Origin: Bacillota bacterium
GTDB lineage: Bacteria > Bacillota_E > Symbiobacteriia > Symbiobacteriales > Symbiobacteriaceae
Assembly (NCBI GenBank): GCA_003242675.1
Contig: QGVE01000049.1
Coordinates: 1 to 17,498, forward strand
Direction of reading: 5' to 3'
DNA length: 17,498 nt
Of this stretch, positions 7,156 through 14,787 are shown piece by piece. Within the stretch, counting starts at the first letter, position 1. Every line of letters begins with the position of its first letter. The notes below the pieces were generated by a model, which saw only the letters and a program-made list of their open reading frames with translations, did not search any database and was not told the DNA's origin. A program made the translations under genes and the position numbers.

Positions 7156-9408
7156 CTACAGGCACTGGTGGAACGTCCGGTTGATCACCTCGAGCTGCTG
7201 CTCCCGGGTGAGCTTGACGAAGTGGACGGCGTAGCCCGAGACCCGGATCGTGAGCTGCGGGTACTGCTCGGGATGCTCCATCGCGTCGAGCAGCGTCTCC
7301 CGGTTGAGGCAGTTGACGTTGATGTGGTGCCCACCGGACATGGCGTAGCCGTCCAGGAGGCCGATCAGGTTGGACACTTGCTCCTCCGTGGTCCTGCCCA
7401 TGGCTCCGGGCACCATCGAGAAGGTGTAGGAGATGCCGTCCAGGGCCGAGGCGTAGGGGATCTGCGCCACGGAGGTGCAGGAGGCGAGGGCCCCCTTGAC
7501 GTCCCGCCCGTGCATGGGGTTGGCCCCGGGGGCGAACGGCTCGCCGGCCTTCCGGCCGTCGGGCGTCGCACCGGTCTTCTTGCCGTAGACGACGTTGGAC
7601 GTGATGGTGAGCACCGAGAGCGTGGGGATGGCGCCCCGGTAAGTCCTGTGCTTGGCCAGCCGGGCGGCGAACTCGTCCACCACCCGGGCGGCGATCTGGT
7701 CCACCCGGGGGTCGGCGTTGCCGTAGGCGGGGTAGTCGCCCTCCCGCTCGAAGTCCACGGCGATGCCCTGCTCGTTGCGGATCGGCCGCACCTTCGCGTA
7801 CTTGATCGCCGAGAGCGAGTCCGCGACCACGGAGAGGCCGGCGATGCCGCAGGCCATCGTGCGCAGGATGTCCCTGTCGTGCAGCGCGAACTGCAGCCGC
7901 TCGTAGTTGTACTTGTCGTGCATGTAGTGGATGATGTTCAGCGTGTTGATGTAGAGCCGCGCCAGCCAGTCCATCATGAGCAGGAAGCGCTCCCAGACCT
8001 CCTCGAAGTCCAGGATCTCGCTTGTGAGGGGCGGCAGCTTCGGCCCCACCTGGATGCCCAGCCGCTCATCCACGCCGCCGTTGATGGCGTAAAGCAGACA
8101 CTTGGCCAGGTTGGCCCGGGCGCCGAAAAACTGCATCTGCTTGCCGATCCGCATGGCGGAGACACAGCAGGCGATGCCGTAGTCGTCGCCCCAGTAGTGG
8201 CGCATGATCTCGTCGTTCTCGTACTGGATGGCGCTGGTCTCCAGCGATACCTTCGCGGCGAAGCGCTTGAACCCTTCCGGCAGCCGCGGGGACCAGAGCA
8301 CCGTCAGGTTCGGCTCCGGCGCCGGGCCCAGGTTGTAGAGCGACTGCAGGATGCGGAAGCTGGTCTTGGTGACCAGGGTCCGGCCGTCGACGCCCATGCC
8401 GCCGATGGACTCCGTCACCCACGTGGGGTCCCCGCTGAAGAGCTCGTTGTACTCGGGCGTGCGCAGGAAGGCTACCATCCGCAGCTTGATCGTGAGCTGA
8501 TCGATGAGCTCCTGGGCATCCTGCTCGGTGATCTTGCCCTGCCGCAGGTCGCGCTCGATGTAGATGTCCAGGAACGTGGAGATGCGGCCGAGCGACATCG
8601 CCGCGCCGTTCTGCTCCTTGATGGCCGCCAGGTAGCCCATGTAGGTCCACTGCACCGCCTCGCGGGCGTCCATCGCCGGCCGGCCGACGTCGCAACCGTA
8701 GCGCGCGGCCATCTCCTTCAGCTCGTGCAGGGCCTTGATCTGCTCGGCCAGCTCCTCCCGCAGCCGGATGGCGTCCTCGTCCATCACGTCCGGCTCGGTC
8801 CAGGCCAGCTCCAGCTCTTTCGCCCGGATCAGGTTGTCCACGCCGTAAAGCGCCACCCGCCGGTAGTCGCCGATGATGCGCCCCCGTCCGTAGGCGTCGG
8901 GCAGGCCGGTGATGATGCCGCTCTTGCGGGCCAGGCGCATCTCGGGGGTGTACGCGTCGAACACGCCCTGGTTGTGGGTCTTGCGGTATTGGGTGAAGAT
9001 CTTGCGCAGCTCTGGATCGGGCTCCTGGCCGTAGGCGGCCAGCGAGGCCTCCACCATCCGCCACCCGCCGTAGGGGTAGATGGAGCGCTTGCCGGGCTTG
9101 TCGGTCTGCAGGCCGACGATGATCTCCAGATCCTTGTCCAGGTAGCCCGGGCCATAGGCGAGGATCGACGACGGGGTATGCGCGTCGATCTCCAGCGGGG
9201 CACGGGTGGCCTGCTCTTGCTTCAGGATCGCGAAGAACTTCTCCCACAGCTTCTTGGTGCGCTCCGTGGGGCCCGTGAGGAAGGAGCCGTCGCCTTCGTA
9301 GGGGGTGTAGTTGCGCTGGATAAAGTCCCGGACGTCGATGCGCTGCCGCCACAGCCCGGGAATGAAACCTTCCCATGCAGGGTGGTCTGCGAACTCGATG
9401 CGGAACAC
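7156..9408 (-). CDS. pflB: Formate C-acetyltransferase (pyruvate formate-lyase)
   Basis: 750 residues; converts pyruvate and CoA to acetyl-CoA and formate by a glycyl-radical mechanism in the cytoplasm without oxygen. The catalytic cysteine pair is Cys414-Cys415 (in [10 protein letters not shown]) and the radical glycine is Gly725 in RVSGYAVHF, both at the expected places relative to E. coli PflB (418/419 and 734). Substrate-site features such as [12 protein letters not shown] and [15 protein letters not shown] are present. The start is the GTG at 9408, with GGAGGAGG 7 nt upstream, giving MFRIEF. The reading frame remains open to 9603, but that extension crosses a repeat array and does not look like PflB. 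It leads the pfl operon with pflA 12 nt downstream. Confidence 0.97.
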   Translation of the reverse strand: MFRIEFADHPAWEGFIPGLWRQRIDVRDFIQRNYTPYEGDGSFLTGPTERTKKLWEKFFAILKQEQATRAPLEIDAHTPSSILAYGPGYLDKDLEIIVGLQTDKPGKRSIYPYGGWRMVEASLAAYGQEPDPELRKIFTQYRKTHNQGVFDAYTPEMRLARKSGIITGLPDAYGRGRIIGDYRRVALYGVDNLIRAKELELAWTEPDVMDEDAIRLREELAEQIKALHELKEMAARYGCDVGRPAMDAREAVQWTYMGYLAAIKEQNGAAMSLGRISTFLDIYIERDLRQGKITEQDAQELIDQLTIKLRMVAFLRTPEYNELFSGDPTWVTESIGGMGVDGRTLVTKTSFRILQSLYNLGPAPEPNLTVLWSPRLPEGFKRFAAKVSLETSAIQYENDEIMRHYWGDDYGIACCVSAMRIGKQMQFFGARANLAKCLLYAINGGVDERLGIQVGPKLPPLTSEILDFEEVWERFLLMMDWLARLYINTLNIIHYMHDKYNYERLQFALHDRDILRTMACGIAGLSVVADSLSAIKYAKVRPIRNEQGIAVDFEREGDYPAYGNADPRVDQIAARVVDEFAARLAKHRTYRGAIPTLSVLTITSNVVYGKKTGATPDGRKAGEPFAPGANPMHGRDVKGALASCTSVAQIPYASALDGISYTFSMVPGAMGRTTEEQVSNLIGLLDGYAMSGGHHINVNCLNRETLLDAMEHPEQYPQLTIRVSGYAVHFVKLTREQQLEVINRTFHQCL

Positions 9409-9480
9409 CGGGCATCCTCCTCCGTGGGATCTGCGTTCCGTAGGTAGGGTGCCGCGGTTTGCACGCCACCAATCGGATGC

Positions 9481-9660
9481 AGGAGGGGAGTGCATGGGTG
9501 CTGGGACCACATGACGGAGGCGCCTGGACGGGACGCCCTGCACGTAGGCAGCCTGGAGCGCTGGGGCAAGATGTGGTAGGCACCCGGGCTGGACGACCTG
9601 CACGTAGGCAGCCCGGGGCGCTGGGGCAAGATGTGGTAGGCACCCGGGCTGGACGACCTG
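9481..9660. repeat. 60-bp tandem repeat (two near-identical units plus one diverged)
   Basis: Positions 9541-9600 and 9601-9660 are identical in 58 of 60 bases, differing only at two transitions (T/C and A/G). The preceding 60 bp (9481-9540) align as a third, strongly diverged unit (shared CAGG-CGTCC, CCT..., CCCAGC when read on the minus strand). In the 9601-9660 unit, AGCCCGGG and CCCGGGCT are inverted arms that can form an 8-bp stem. It lies in the leader region of pflB, 73 nt before its start. The rest of the 9409-9874 gap holds no clear promoter; a 10-bp inverted pair (CACGGATTGC near 9686, GCAATCCGTG near 9784) is visible. Confidence 0.85.
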
Positions 9661-9874
9661 AACGCTGGGAGTCTAGACCCTTGCGCACGGATTGCCGACC
9701 CGCTTGCCTCACACAAGCTTTCTTTCCTCCGCTCCTTGGTGGCCTGACCTGCGAATCTGTTGTCCCGCAGCCCGGCCCTAACGCGCAATCCGTGGGAGTT
9801 TCACTGCCTGGCGCCCAGGAAACAGCCTCGCTCACCTGGACCGGGGCAAACCCGTTTCGGAGATCCGGCACCAG

Positions 9875-10054
9875 ATGAGCGCCAGATACGCAGGCGGCGC
9901 GAAAGTCCTCCTGCCCGAGGCAGAGAGGAAGCCGGCTCTGCGCCGTTGGCCCATGACCATCGCCGACGTTTACCTGCCCGATCAACCGCAGGGAGCTGCC
10001 GCCCGCGTCAGGGCATGGGCAGCGTCGATCCGGGCGGAACTGTCCCGTGAGTAG
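9875..10054 (+). CDS. Possible small protein, 59 residues, unrecognised
   Basis: ATG at 9875 to TAG at 10052-10054. Third codon positions are mostly G or C (roughly three quarters by eye), as in the real genes here, and the residue mix looks protein-like: MSARYAGGAKVLLPEAERK, then a block around RRWPMTIADVYLPDQPQG and a C-terminal amphipathic helix ending ELSRE. No family recognised. The frame continues open upstream of the ATG, so it could be longer, or be the surviving end of a decayed gene. A GGAG lies about 12 nt before the ATG, which is weak. It is convergent with the nuclease gene ending at 10089. Confidence 0.35.
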   Translation: MSARYAGGAKVLLPEAERKPALRRWPMTIADVYLPDQPQGAAARVRAWAASIRAELSRE

Positions 10055-10088
10055 AAGCGGCCGGAAACACTCGGGCAAGACAACAGGG

Positions 10089-11171
10089 CTAGACGGCCAT
10101 GTGTTCTTCGCGCAGAGCTTTGAAGCGGTACGCGTCGGCATAGCGGCGCAGCGCCTGATAAACGTACCGCTTCTCGTCCGGAACCGGCCTCAGGGGAACG
10201 CCCATCCGGACAAGCAGCTGGTCGATGGACTCGAAGCTCAGACTGCGCGCGTCGATCTCGACCAACGTGAAGCCAGCCTGGGCGCTGAGCACCCGCTTTA
10301 GCCGGTCGCGTTCCTGCTGTTGCAGCAGTTGGTCCTCGCTGGGGTAGAGACCGGTAACCCTGTAGTGCTGGGGACCTTGAAACTCTAGCGCAATCTTGTA
10401 CTCGGGGAGCAGCACGTCATACTGCAGCCGGGCGCCGGTCTTGCGGTTTACCAAGCAGTTCAGTTCACCGTTCTCAACCACGTACGTCCCCGTGCGAAGC
10501 TCGACCTTCCGGGCCATCAGGAACTGGCCAAAAGAGTACCCCGCTTTGTGTTCCACTCGGGCCTTGTCCATCTCAAAAAGCGCGAGCTCCTGGCGCCGCT
10601 TGTCCTCCGCGGGATTGCCGGCCCTGAGCGCGAACTGCTTCCGGCGCGAGGCGCGCCGCACCTCGCCCTCCAAGTAGCCGCTCTCCGTCAGCACGCGGAG
10701 GTACTTGATGAGGCTGTTGCGCGAATATCCCGTTCGCTCCATCAGCACCTGGTAAGTAAACGGTTCCTCAAGCATGCGGATGACGCCCCAGACCCAGCGG
10801 GCTGCATGGGGCAGAGTGTGATCCAAGAGGATGTCGTCCTGCAGTTTCAGGGCGGCACTCGCGGCTGGCCAGATCAGGCGCGCTTCAATCGTGCGCCCGG
10901 TCCGGACGTACTCCAGCCACCCCCGCTCTTTCAATTTCTGCAGATAGCTGCGCAGACTGCCCTGGGAGAGCCCGGTGAGGTCGCGCAGGTCAGCGAAGGT
11001 AAACCCCCTGCCGACCGCGCGGAGCATCCTGAGGACGGCCCATAAATACCGGGCGCCCTCCGGCAGGGTCCGATCCTTCCACAAGAGCTCGGGCACATGG
11101 ACTTCCATCGGTTGCCGCAACTCCAATCGCACGTCGGCAAGCTTCTCCCTCGCACTGCGGCGCTTCGGCAC
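10089..11171 (-). CDS. Double winged-helix protein with C-terminal PD-(D/E)XK/Vsr-like nuclease domain
   Basis: About 360 residues. Residues about 30-97 and 108-180 are two copies of one winged-helix module. Each starts with a [K/L]D-x-TLP-x-[G/A]ARYLW-like helix (ARYLWAVLRML; ARWVWGVIRML), then a helix-turn-helix (LTGLSQGSLRSYLQKLKERGWLEY; RTGYSRNSLIKYLRVLTESGYLEG). Residues about 240-310 resemble EDxHD/Vsr-type PD-(D/E)XK nucleases: YDVLL with D252, IALEFQG with E263 and Q265, PQHY with H269, an ERDRLK helix with D289, then FTLVEID. A DNA-binding nuclease or homing-type function is inferred, not shown. The start is uncertain: GTG at 11171 has GGGAGGGG 6 nt upstream; GTG at 11204 would add 11 residues. 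A strong AGGAGG upstream points instead to an out-of-frame ATG at 11211. Confidence 0.8.
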   Translation of the reverse strand: MPKRRSAREKLADVRLELRQPMEVHVPELLWKDRTLPEGARYLWAVLRMLRAVGRGFTFADLRDLTGLSQGSLRSYLQKLKERGWLEYVRTGRTIEARLIWPAASAALKLQDDILLDHTLPHAARWVWGVIRMLEEPFTYQVLMERTGYSRNSLIKYLRVLTESGYLEGEVRRASRRKQFALRAGNPAEDKRRQELALFEMDKARVEHKAGYSFGQFLMARKVELRTGTYVVENGELNCLVNRKTGARLQYDVLLPEYKIALEFQGPQHYRVTGLYPSEDQLLQQQERDRLKRVLSAQAGFTLVEIDARSLSFESIDQLLVRMGVPLRPVPDEKRYVYQALRRYADAYRFKALREEHMAV

Positions 11172-11187
11172 GGAACTCCCCTCCCGC

Positions 11188-11225
11188 TCAGTGGAGTTCG
11201 CCACCGATCATATGTTTTCCTCCTG
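11188..11225 (-). promoter_or_regulatory. Strong ribosome site with out-of-frame mini-ORF before the nuclease gene
   Basis: On the minus strand AGGAGG (about 11224-11219) is followed 7 nt later by ATG at 11211, which opens a 7-codon frame (MIGGELH) ending in TGA at 11190-11188. That is 16 nt before the likely GTG start of the nuclease gene at 11171. It could be a leader peptide for coupled translation, or mark a frameshift near the true start. Confidence 0.4.
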
Positions 11226-11264
11226 TTCTGTCAGATAATCCCATCCAATAGCTGGCTTGGTTCG

Positions 11265-12260
11265 GAGCCAAGACGAAGACGTAGTTCTGTCCGCTCGCTT
11301 CGGCAGGAGCCCCGAGACTTCTTTCCAGTTGCCCATGCCTTGCCACTCACGCCATGCGTTCTCACAAACTGCGTGAACGTCCACCGAAAAGGGGTTTCTC
11401 GAAGAGCTTCCCCGGTTCTCCGGCTGCCCGCGCGTTTGCACTGGCGCCGTGTATTCTCGCAAACCATGTGAACGTCATCCGGAAAGAGCTCTTCGGAGAG
11501 CCCCGTCCGCTTCCCCTAAGGAGGCCTCACGCGGGGGATGTACCCATTCTCCCACCCCATGCTTCTCCCACTCAGCCGCTCTCGCAAGAGATGGAAACCT
11601 TATCCCTAGAACGCCTACCTCCTTTGCGCCTGTGCGCCGAAGGTGGCCCAAATGTGCCACGCTTTCTCACTAATGCCAGGCGGTCTCGCAAGACACGTAA
11701 ACGTTGTCCGAGAAGGGCTCCCTCAGAGAGCTTCCTCGCTTTTCCAACCGCGCACACCCTACCACTCACCCCATGCCTTCTCACAAACAACGTGAACATC
11801 ATCCGAGATGAGCTTTGTCCGGGAGCTTCATCGGGCTTGCAGTTGCCCACGCCATCCCACCCACGCCATGAGTTAGCGCAAACCAGGTGAACGTCGGCCG
11901 AAAAAGGCTCTTTCGGAGGGCTTCATCAACTTCCCCAAGCAAGGCCTCACGCCGGGGATACACGCATCCTCCCAGGCCATGCTGCTCGCGCCAGCTGTAC
12001 TCGCAAGAGAGGGGAACTTTATCCCTGAAACGCCTGCCTACTTTCTCCGGGAGCGCGCCTGGGCGCCGAAGGTGGGGTTCGAGGCTGCCACGGTTCCTCA
12101 CGAATACCCTGCGTTCTCGCAAGACACGTGAACTTCATGCCGGAAGAACTCCACCGGTCTTGTCACAGAGCACCATCCCATGCCGGGACACGCCCAGTCT
12201 CGCCCCACCACGCTGCTCCGGCCACCACGTCGTGCGAACTTCGGGCCAGAAACGCTCATC
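11265..12260. repeat. 1-kb degenerate tandem array, ~95-125-bp monomers in a ~420-bp higher-order repeat
   Basis: A core resembling TTCTCGCAAACCACGTGAACGTC recurs in at least ten degenerate copies, with the GTGAACGTC part near 11281, 11373, 11468, 11592, 11697, 11792, 11887, 12012, 12128 and 12232. Spacings are about 92, 95, 124, 105, 95, 95, 125, 116 and 104. The series from 11373 and from 11792 match copy for copy at offsets of 419, 419, 420 and 431, so a four-monomer block of about 420 bp is duplicated. Several monomers carry an inverted pair after the core (CCGAAA...TTTCGG at 11898-11916). It fills the gap between the divergent nuclease and LiaF-like genes; no ORF is kept through it. Confidence 0.82.
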
Positions 12261-12348
12261 GCCAGAGGATTCTCGTGCGCGTGAAGGGGCCCGCACCGGG
12301 CCGACGTCCAACCCAGTAGACGAGGCGAATCCAGAGGAGAGGTGACCC

Positions 12349-13752
12349 ATGGACCAGCGAGATCCGCGCGCCGATCTGCGCCCCGAGCCGGACGACCAGC
12401 CCCGCGGGACTCCGGAACCGACCACGCCGCCGCCTCCGGTCTCGCCGGTGCCCGCATACCGGCCGCCGCGCACCGCGCCTTTCCGCACGTCGGCGCTTGG
12501 AGAAGAGGCAACGTCGAGTCAGGACAGCGCTGCATCCGAGGACCGGCGCGGCGCGCGGGAGGGTACGCACGAGCCGGCCGCTACCGACACCCGTTCCAAA
12601 ACCAGTGACGCCGGCCCGGCCAGCCCCGGAAAGCCTGGCAGTGGACAAGGCGGGGCGGAAACGCCTAGCGGCGATCCGGAGGCCGGGTCTCTCGGCCCCG
12701 GGGCCGTCCCCGGTGCTGCCCCGGACCGTTCGGGAGATCGCGGCGGGGCTGCCGCATCCCCGATCCGCCGGCCGTCCTGGCCGCAGCACAGCCCGCCACC
12801 GCCCCGGCGCAGCAAGCACCGGTCCCTCGCCGGGCCGCTCGTCCTCATCTTCGTGGGCCTGTTCTTCTTGGGGCAGAGTTTGGGCCTGATTCACTGGTCC
12901 TTCTGGGAGGTCATCTGGCGGCTCTGGCCGATCTGGCTCATCGCTGCAGGCCTGGACATGCTTTTCGGCCACCGGGGCACGTGGGGCAGGCTTGTCGTGG
13001 CTGGGATCACCATAGCCCTGGTGGCAGGCATCGTACTGGGCGTACAGCCCATGTGGTCCGCCGAGCAGGGACCTGAGCGGGTCGCGGTGCAACGGGCGGA
13101 ACCTGTGCCCATCGCCCAACCGCTGGAAGGGATCACGTCGGCGGAGGTGCGGATCGAGTCCACCGTGTCGTCCCTGCGGCTCCGGGGCGAGGCCATGACA
13201 GATCACCTGATCATGGGAACGGTCTTGCCGCTGACGGGTGAGCAGGTCCGGTGGACCTACGACACGGCAGGGGACCGGGGCTTGTTCCGGCTCTATTCTG
13301 AGCCGCCCACCGGGCCATCGGGATCGCACCAGGGGCACTGGGACCTCGTGCTCACCGACAGGATCCCCATCACCCTGCGGATCAGCACGGGTGTGGGGGA
13401 AAGCGACATTGACCTGTCCGAGCTCACGGTCCCGGACCTGGACGTAGACGCGGGAGTCGGCCGCGTCGCGATCACGCTGCCGGAGCAAGGGGCTGTGACC
13501 GGCCGGATTCACGCCGGGGTCGGCGAGGTCACCCTTCGGGTTTCGGCTGACCGGCCGGCCCGGATCCGGGTCGACACCGCACTGGGAGGCCTCAGGGCCG
13601 ACGCCGGCTTCCTGAGGCAGGGCGACGCGTACGTGACGCCGGCATATGCGGAGCGAACCGCCGCGCTAGAGACCGACGCCGTAGACACCGACGCGATAGA
13701 TTTGGTGGTCTACGGCGGGGTGGGTTCCGTGCATCTCATCCTGCTCGACTGA
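12349..13752 (+). CDS. LiaF-like toast-rack membrane protein with long disordered N-terminus
   Basis: 467 residues. Residues 1-157 are Pro/Gly/Ser-rich and probably disordered. Three membrane helices follow (about 161-181, 186-206, 213-233), resembling the LiaI/LiaF-type membrane region (FVGLFFLGQSLGLI, WPIWLIAAGLDMLFG). From about 265 to the end is a beta-solenoid 'toast-rack' domain with repeated GVGESDIDLSEL, GVGRVAITLP, GVGEVTLRVS, GLRAD and GGVGSVHLILLD motifs, as in DUF2154/LiaF C-termini. Relatives sense or damp cell-envelope stress through two-component systems, but no such system is beside it here, so that role is only a family-level suggestion. The ATG at 12349 has a strong GAGGAGAGGTGA site upstream. 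The charged tract RRSKHR before helix 1 favours a cytoplasmic N-terminus. Confidence 0.85.
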   Translation: MDQRDPRADLRPEPDDQPRGTPEPTTPPPPVSPVPAYRPPRTAPFRTSALGEEATSSQDSAASEDRRGAREGTHEPAATDTRSKTSDAGPASPGKPGSGQGGAETPSGDPEAGSLGPGAVPGAAPDRSGDRGGAAASPIRRPSWPQHSPPPPRRSKHRSLAGPLVLIFVGLFFLGQSLGLIHWSFWEVIWRLWPIWLIAAGLDMLFGHRGTWGRLVVAGITIALVAGIVLGVQPMWSAEQGPERVAVQRAEPVPIAQPLEGITSAEVRIESTVSSLRLRGEAMTDHLIMGTVLPLTGEQVRWTYDTAGDRGLFRLYSEPPTGPSGSHQGHWDLVLTDRIPITLRISTGVGESDIDLSELTVPDLDVDAGVGRVAITLPEQGAVTGRIHAGVGEVTLRVSADRPARIRVDTALGGLRADAGFLRQGDAYVTPAYAERTAALETDAVDTDAIDLVVYGGVGSVHLILLD

Positions 13753-13848
13753 GCGGAGCCCAAAGATGCACCCAAGACCCCTCCGCCTTCCAAGTGTCCG
13801 AGGAAAAGACGGGTACCACACGGCGGGCACACAAGCACCCCTGGCCCT

Positions 13849-14128
13849 CACCCACGGGAATGGACGTCCAGCCAGGAAGATGCAGAACCCCACCCTTCAC
13901 CCAAGGGCCGGGTCGCACGTCCTTAGGCCACGCAGAGTCAGAATGCCCCGCCTCGCACCCCAAGGGCCGGGATACACGTTCCCCGGCCATGAAGACGCAG
14001 AACGCCCGACCCTTCACCGAAGGGTCGGGATATACGTTTCTCAGGCCACGAACACCCAGAATGCCCCACCCCACACCCAGGGGCCGAAGTGAACGCAGAA
14101 CGCCCCACCCCTCACACAGGGGTGGGGC
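13849..14128. repeat. Tandem array of ~57-bp hairpin-forming units with a dimeric higher-order repeat
   Basis: Units begin at about 13849, 13898, 13954, 14015 and 14072 (lengths 49, 56, 61, 57 and 41), with a partial unit from 14113. Each runs CACCC..AGGGCCGGG..ACACGT..., then GGCCA, then CAGAAC or CAGAAT and CCCCACC. Units 1, 3 and 5 carry CAGAAC and units 2 and 4 carry CAGAAT with GGCCACG, so the real period is a dimer of about 117 bp. Unit junctions form hairpins: CGACCCTT/AAGGGTCG at 14007-14027, and a perfect 11-bp stem with 5-nt loop at 14102-14128. Indels between units exclude a reading frame. It lies downstream of the LiaF-like gene. Confidence 0.8.
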
Positions 14129-14130
14129 TT
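14102..14130 (+). terminator. Strong hairpin ending the 57-bp array, possible terminator
   Basis: Bases 14102-14112 pair perfectly with 14118-14128 (11 bp, loop CACAC). It is followed by TT then ACATCTT rather than a true T-run. It may terminate the LiaF-like transcript about 350 nt after its stop, or simply be the last repeat hairpin. Confidence 0.3.
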
Positions 14131-14162
14131 ACATCTTACATGTGCGTGGCCTCTGCCTTCTC

Positions 14163-14421
14163 CACCGCGCCGGGATCGGCCGCCTTTCTCCCCGCAACAG
14201 GGTCCCGCTGTTCCTGAACTATTCCCTCTCCGCCGCAGCGGGACTCGCCGCCTTTCTCCGAACGGCAGCGTTCCACTGTTCCCGGCCCATGCCCGCAGCG
14301 GATTTCGCCGCCTTCCTCCAGCGGCAACGTTCCACTGTTCCTGGCCCCGGCCTCCCCGTCCCAGCGGGACTCGCCGCCTTCCTCCCCACAGCACAGTCCC
14401 GCTGTTTCGCCACTTCCCTCA
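14163..14421. repeat. Tandem array of four ~60-68-bp units
   Basis: Anchored on GCGGGAC-TCGCCGCCTTCCTCC, units begin near 14170, 14238, 14298 and 14364 (offsets 68, 60 and 66). Each ends with a (GT)TCC(C/A)(G/C)CTGTT block and a C/T-rich tail. In the last unit AGCGGGAC (14363-14370) and GTCCCGCT (14396-14403) are perfect 8-bp inverted arms; units 2 and 3 have the same arms with mismatches. Units 1 and 4 share GTCCCGCTGTT and an ACT(A)TTCCCTC tail, while 2 and 3 share CGTTCCACTGTTCC, hinting at a three-unit higher-order period of about 194 bp. It overlaps the end of the minus-strand gene ending at 14419 by a few bases. Confidence 0.75.
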
Positions 14422-14739
14422 CCGCCGCCCCCGGAGACCGCCGGGGATGACCCGCAGCCGGGGCGGGTGCCGCACGCGCCACCGGGCGTATCCCACCGCC
14501 GCGCCGACCACCCCGCCGGCGACGTGGAGAGCCCCCAGCAGTGCAATCAGGTTCAGCGGCCGGGAGAAGTAGCGCATGGCGACCCGCGCGTCGAGCAGGG
14601 TACCGTCCACCAGCAGGATCGTCAGCAGGCAGACCTCAAACAGGGGCATGGCCAGGCCAAACCCCAGCAGGGCACCTACCAGGGTCGAACGACCGAATCG
14701 CACACCCTCGCGCGCCGGGGGCGAATGGCTGATTCGCAC
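14419..14739 (-). CDS. Small two-helix membrane protein, unrecognised
   Basis: About 106 residues from a GTG at 14739; a further in-frame GTG at 14754 adds five residues but lacks a ribosome site, while the 14739 start has GGGGGG about 8 nt upstream. Two hydrophobic helices: STLVGALLGFGLAMPLFEVCLLTILLV and PLNLIALLGALHVAGGVVGAAVGYA, followed by a very basic C-terminal tail rich in Arg. No family recognised. It follows the DUF420 gene by about 50 nt on the same strand, so it may belong to the ctaB operon. Candidate roles in oxidase assembly would rest on that position alone. Confidence 0.65.
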   Translation of the reverse strand: MRISHSPPAREGVRFGRSTLVGALLGFGLAMPLFEVCLLTILLVDGTLLDARVAMRYFSRPLNLIALLGALHVAGGVVGAAVGYARWRVRHPPRLRVIPGGLRGRR

Positions 14740-14787
14740 GTTTAAGCCCCCCACGAACCGCCGGCACGGCCCCCTGCTCCGAAGTGC

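Noticed and set aside
6253..9447. Plus-strand ORF of more than 1,000 codons antisense to pflA and pflB
   Set aside because: It mirrors the codon bias of strongly coding genes on the other strand, has no domain match, and the minus-strand products are unmistakable.
9409..9603. N-terminal extension of pflB
   Set aside because: The frame is open only because the 60-bp repeat is a multiple of three. The GTG at 9408 has an excellent ribosome site and gives the family-type N-terminus.
9601..9660. The 60-bp repeat as a coding repeat (20-residue unit), since one frame has mostly G/C third positions
   Set aside because: The two near-identical units amount to a single sample of 20 codons, and the flanking codons in the same frame lack the bias. 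It also has no convincing start other than a weak TTG.
11354..12122. ORFs through the 105-bp array on both strands
   Set aside because: Monomer spacings are not multiples of three and the peptides match no family; codon use lacks the G/C third-position bias of real genes here.
13766..14450. ORFs of about 110-220 residues through the two arrays after the LiaF-like gene
   Set aside because: They cross indel-bearing repeat units and hairpins; peptides are low-complexity with no recognisable domain.
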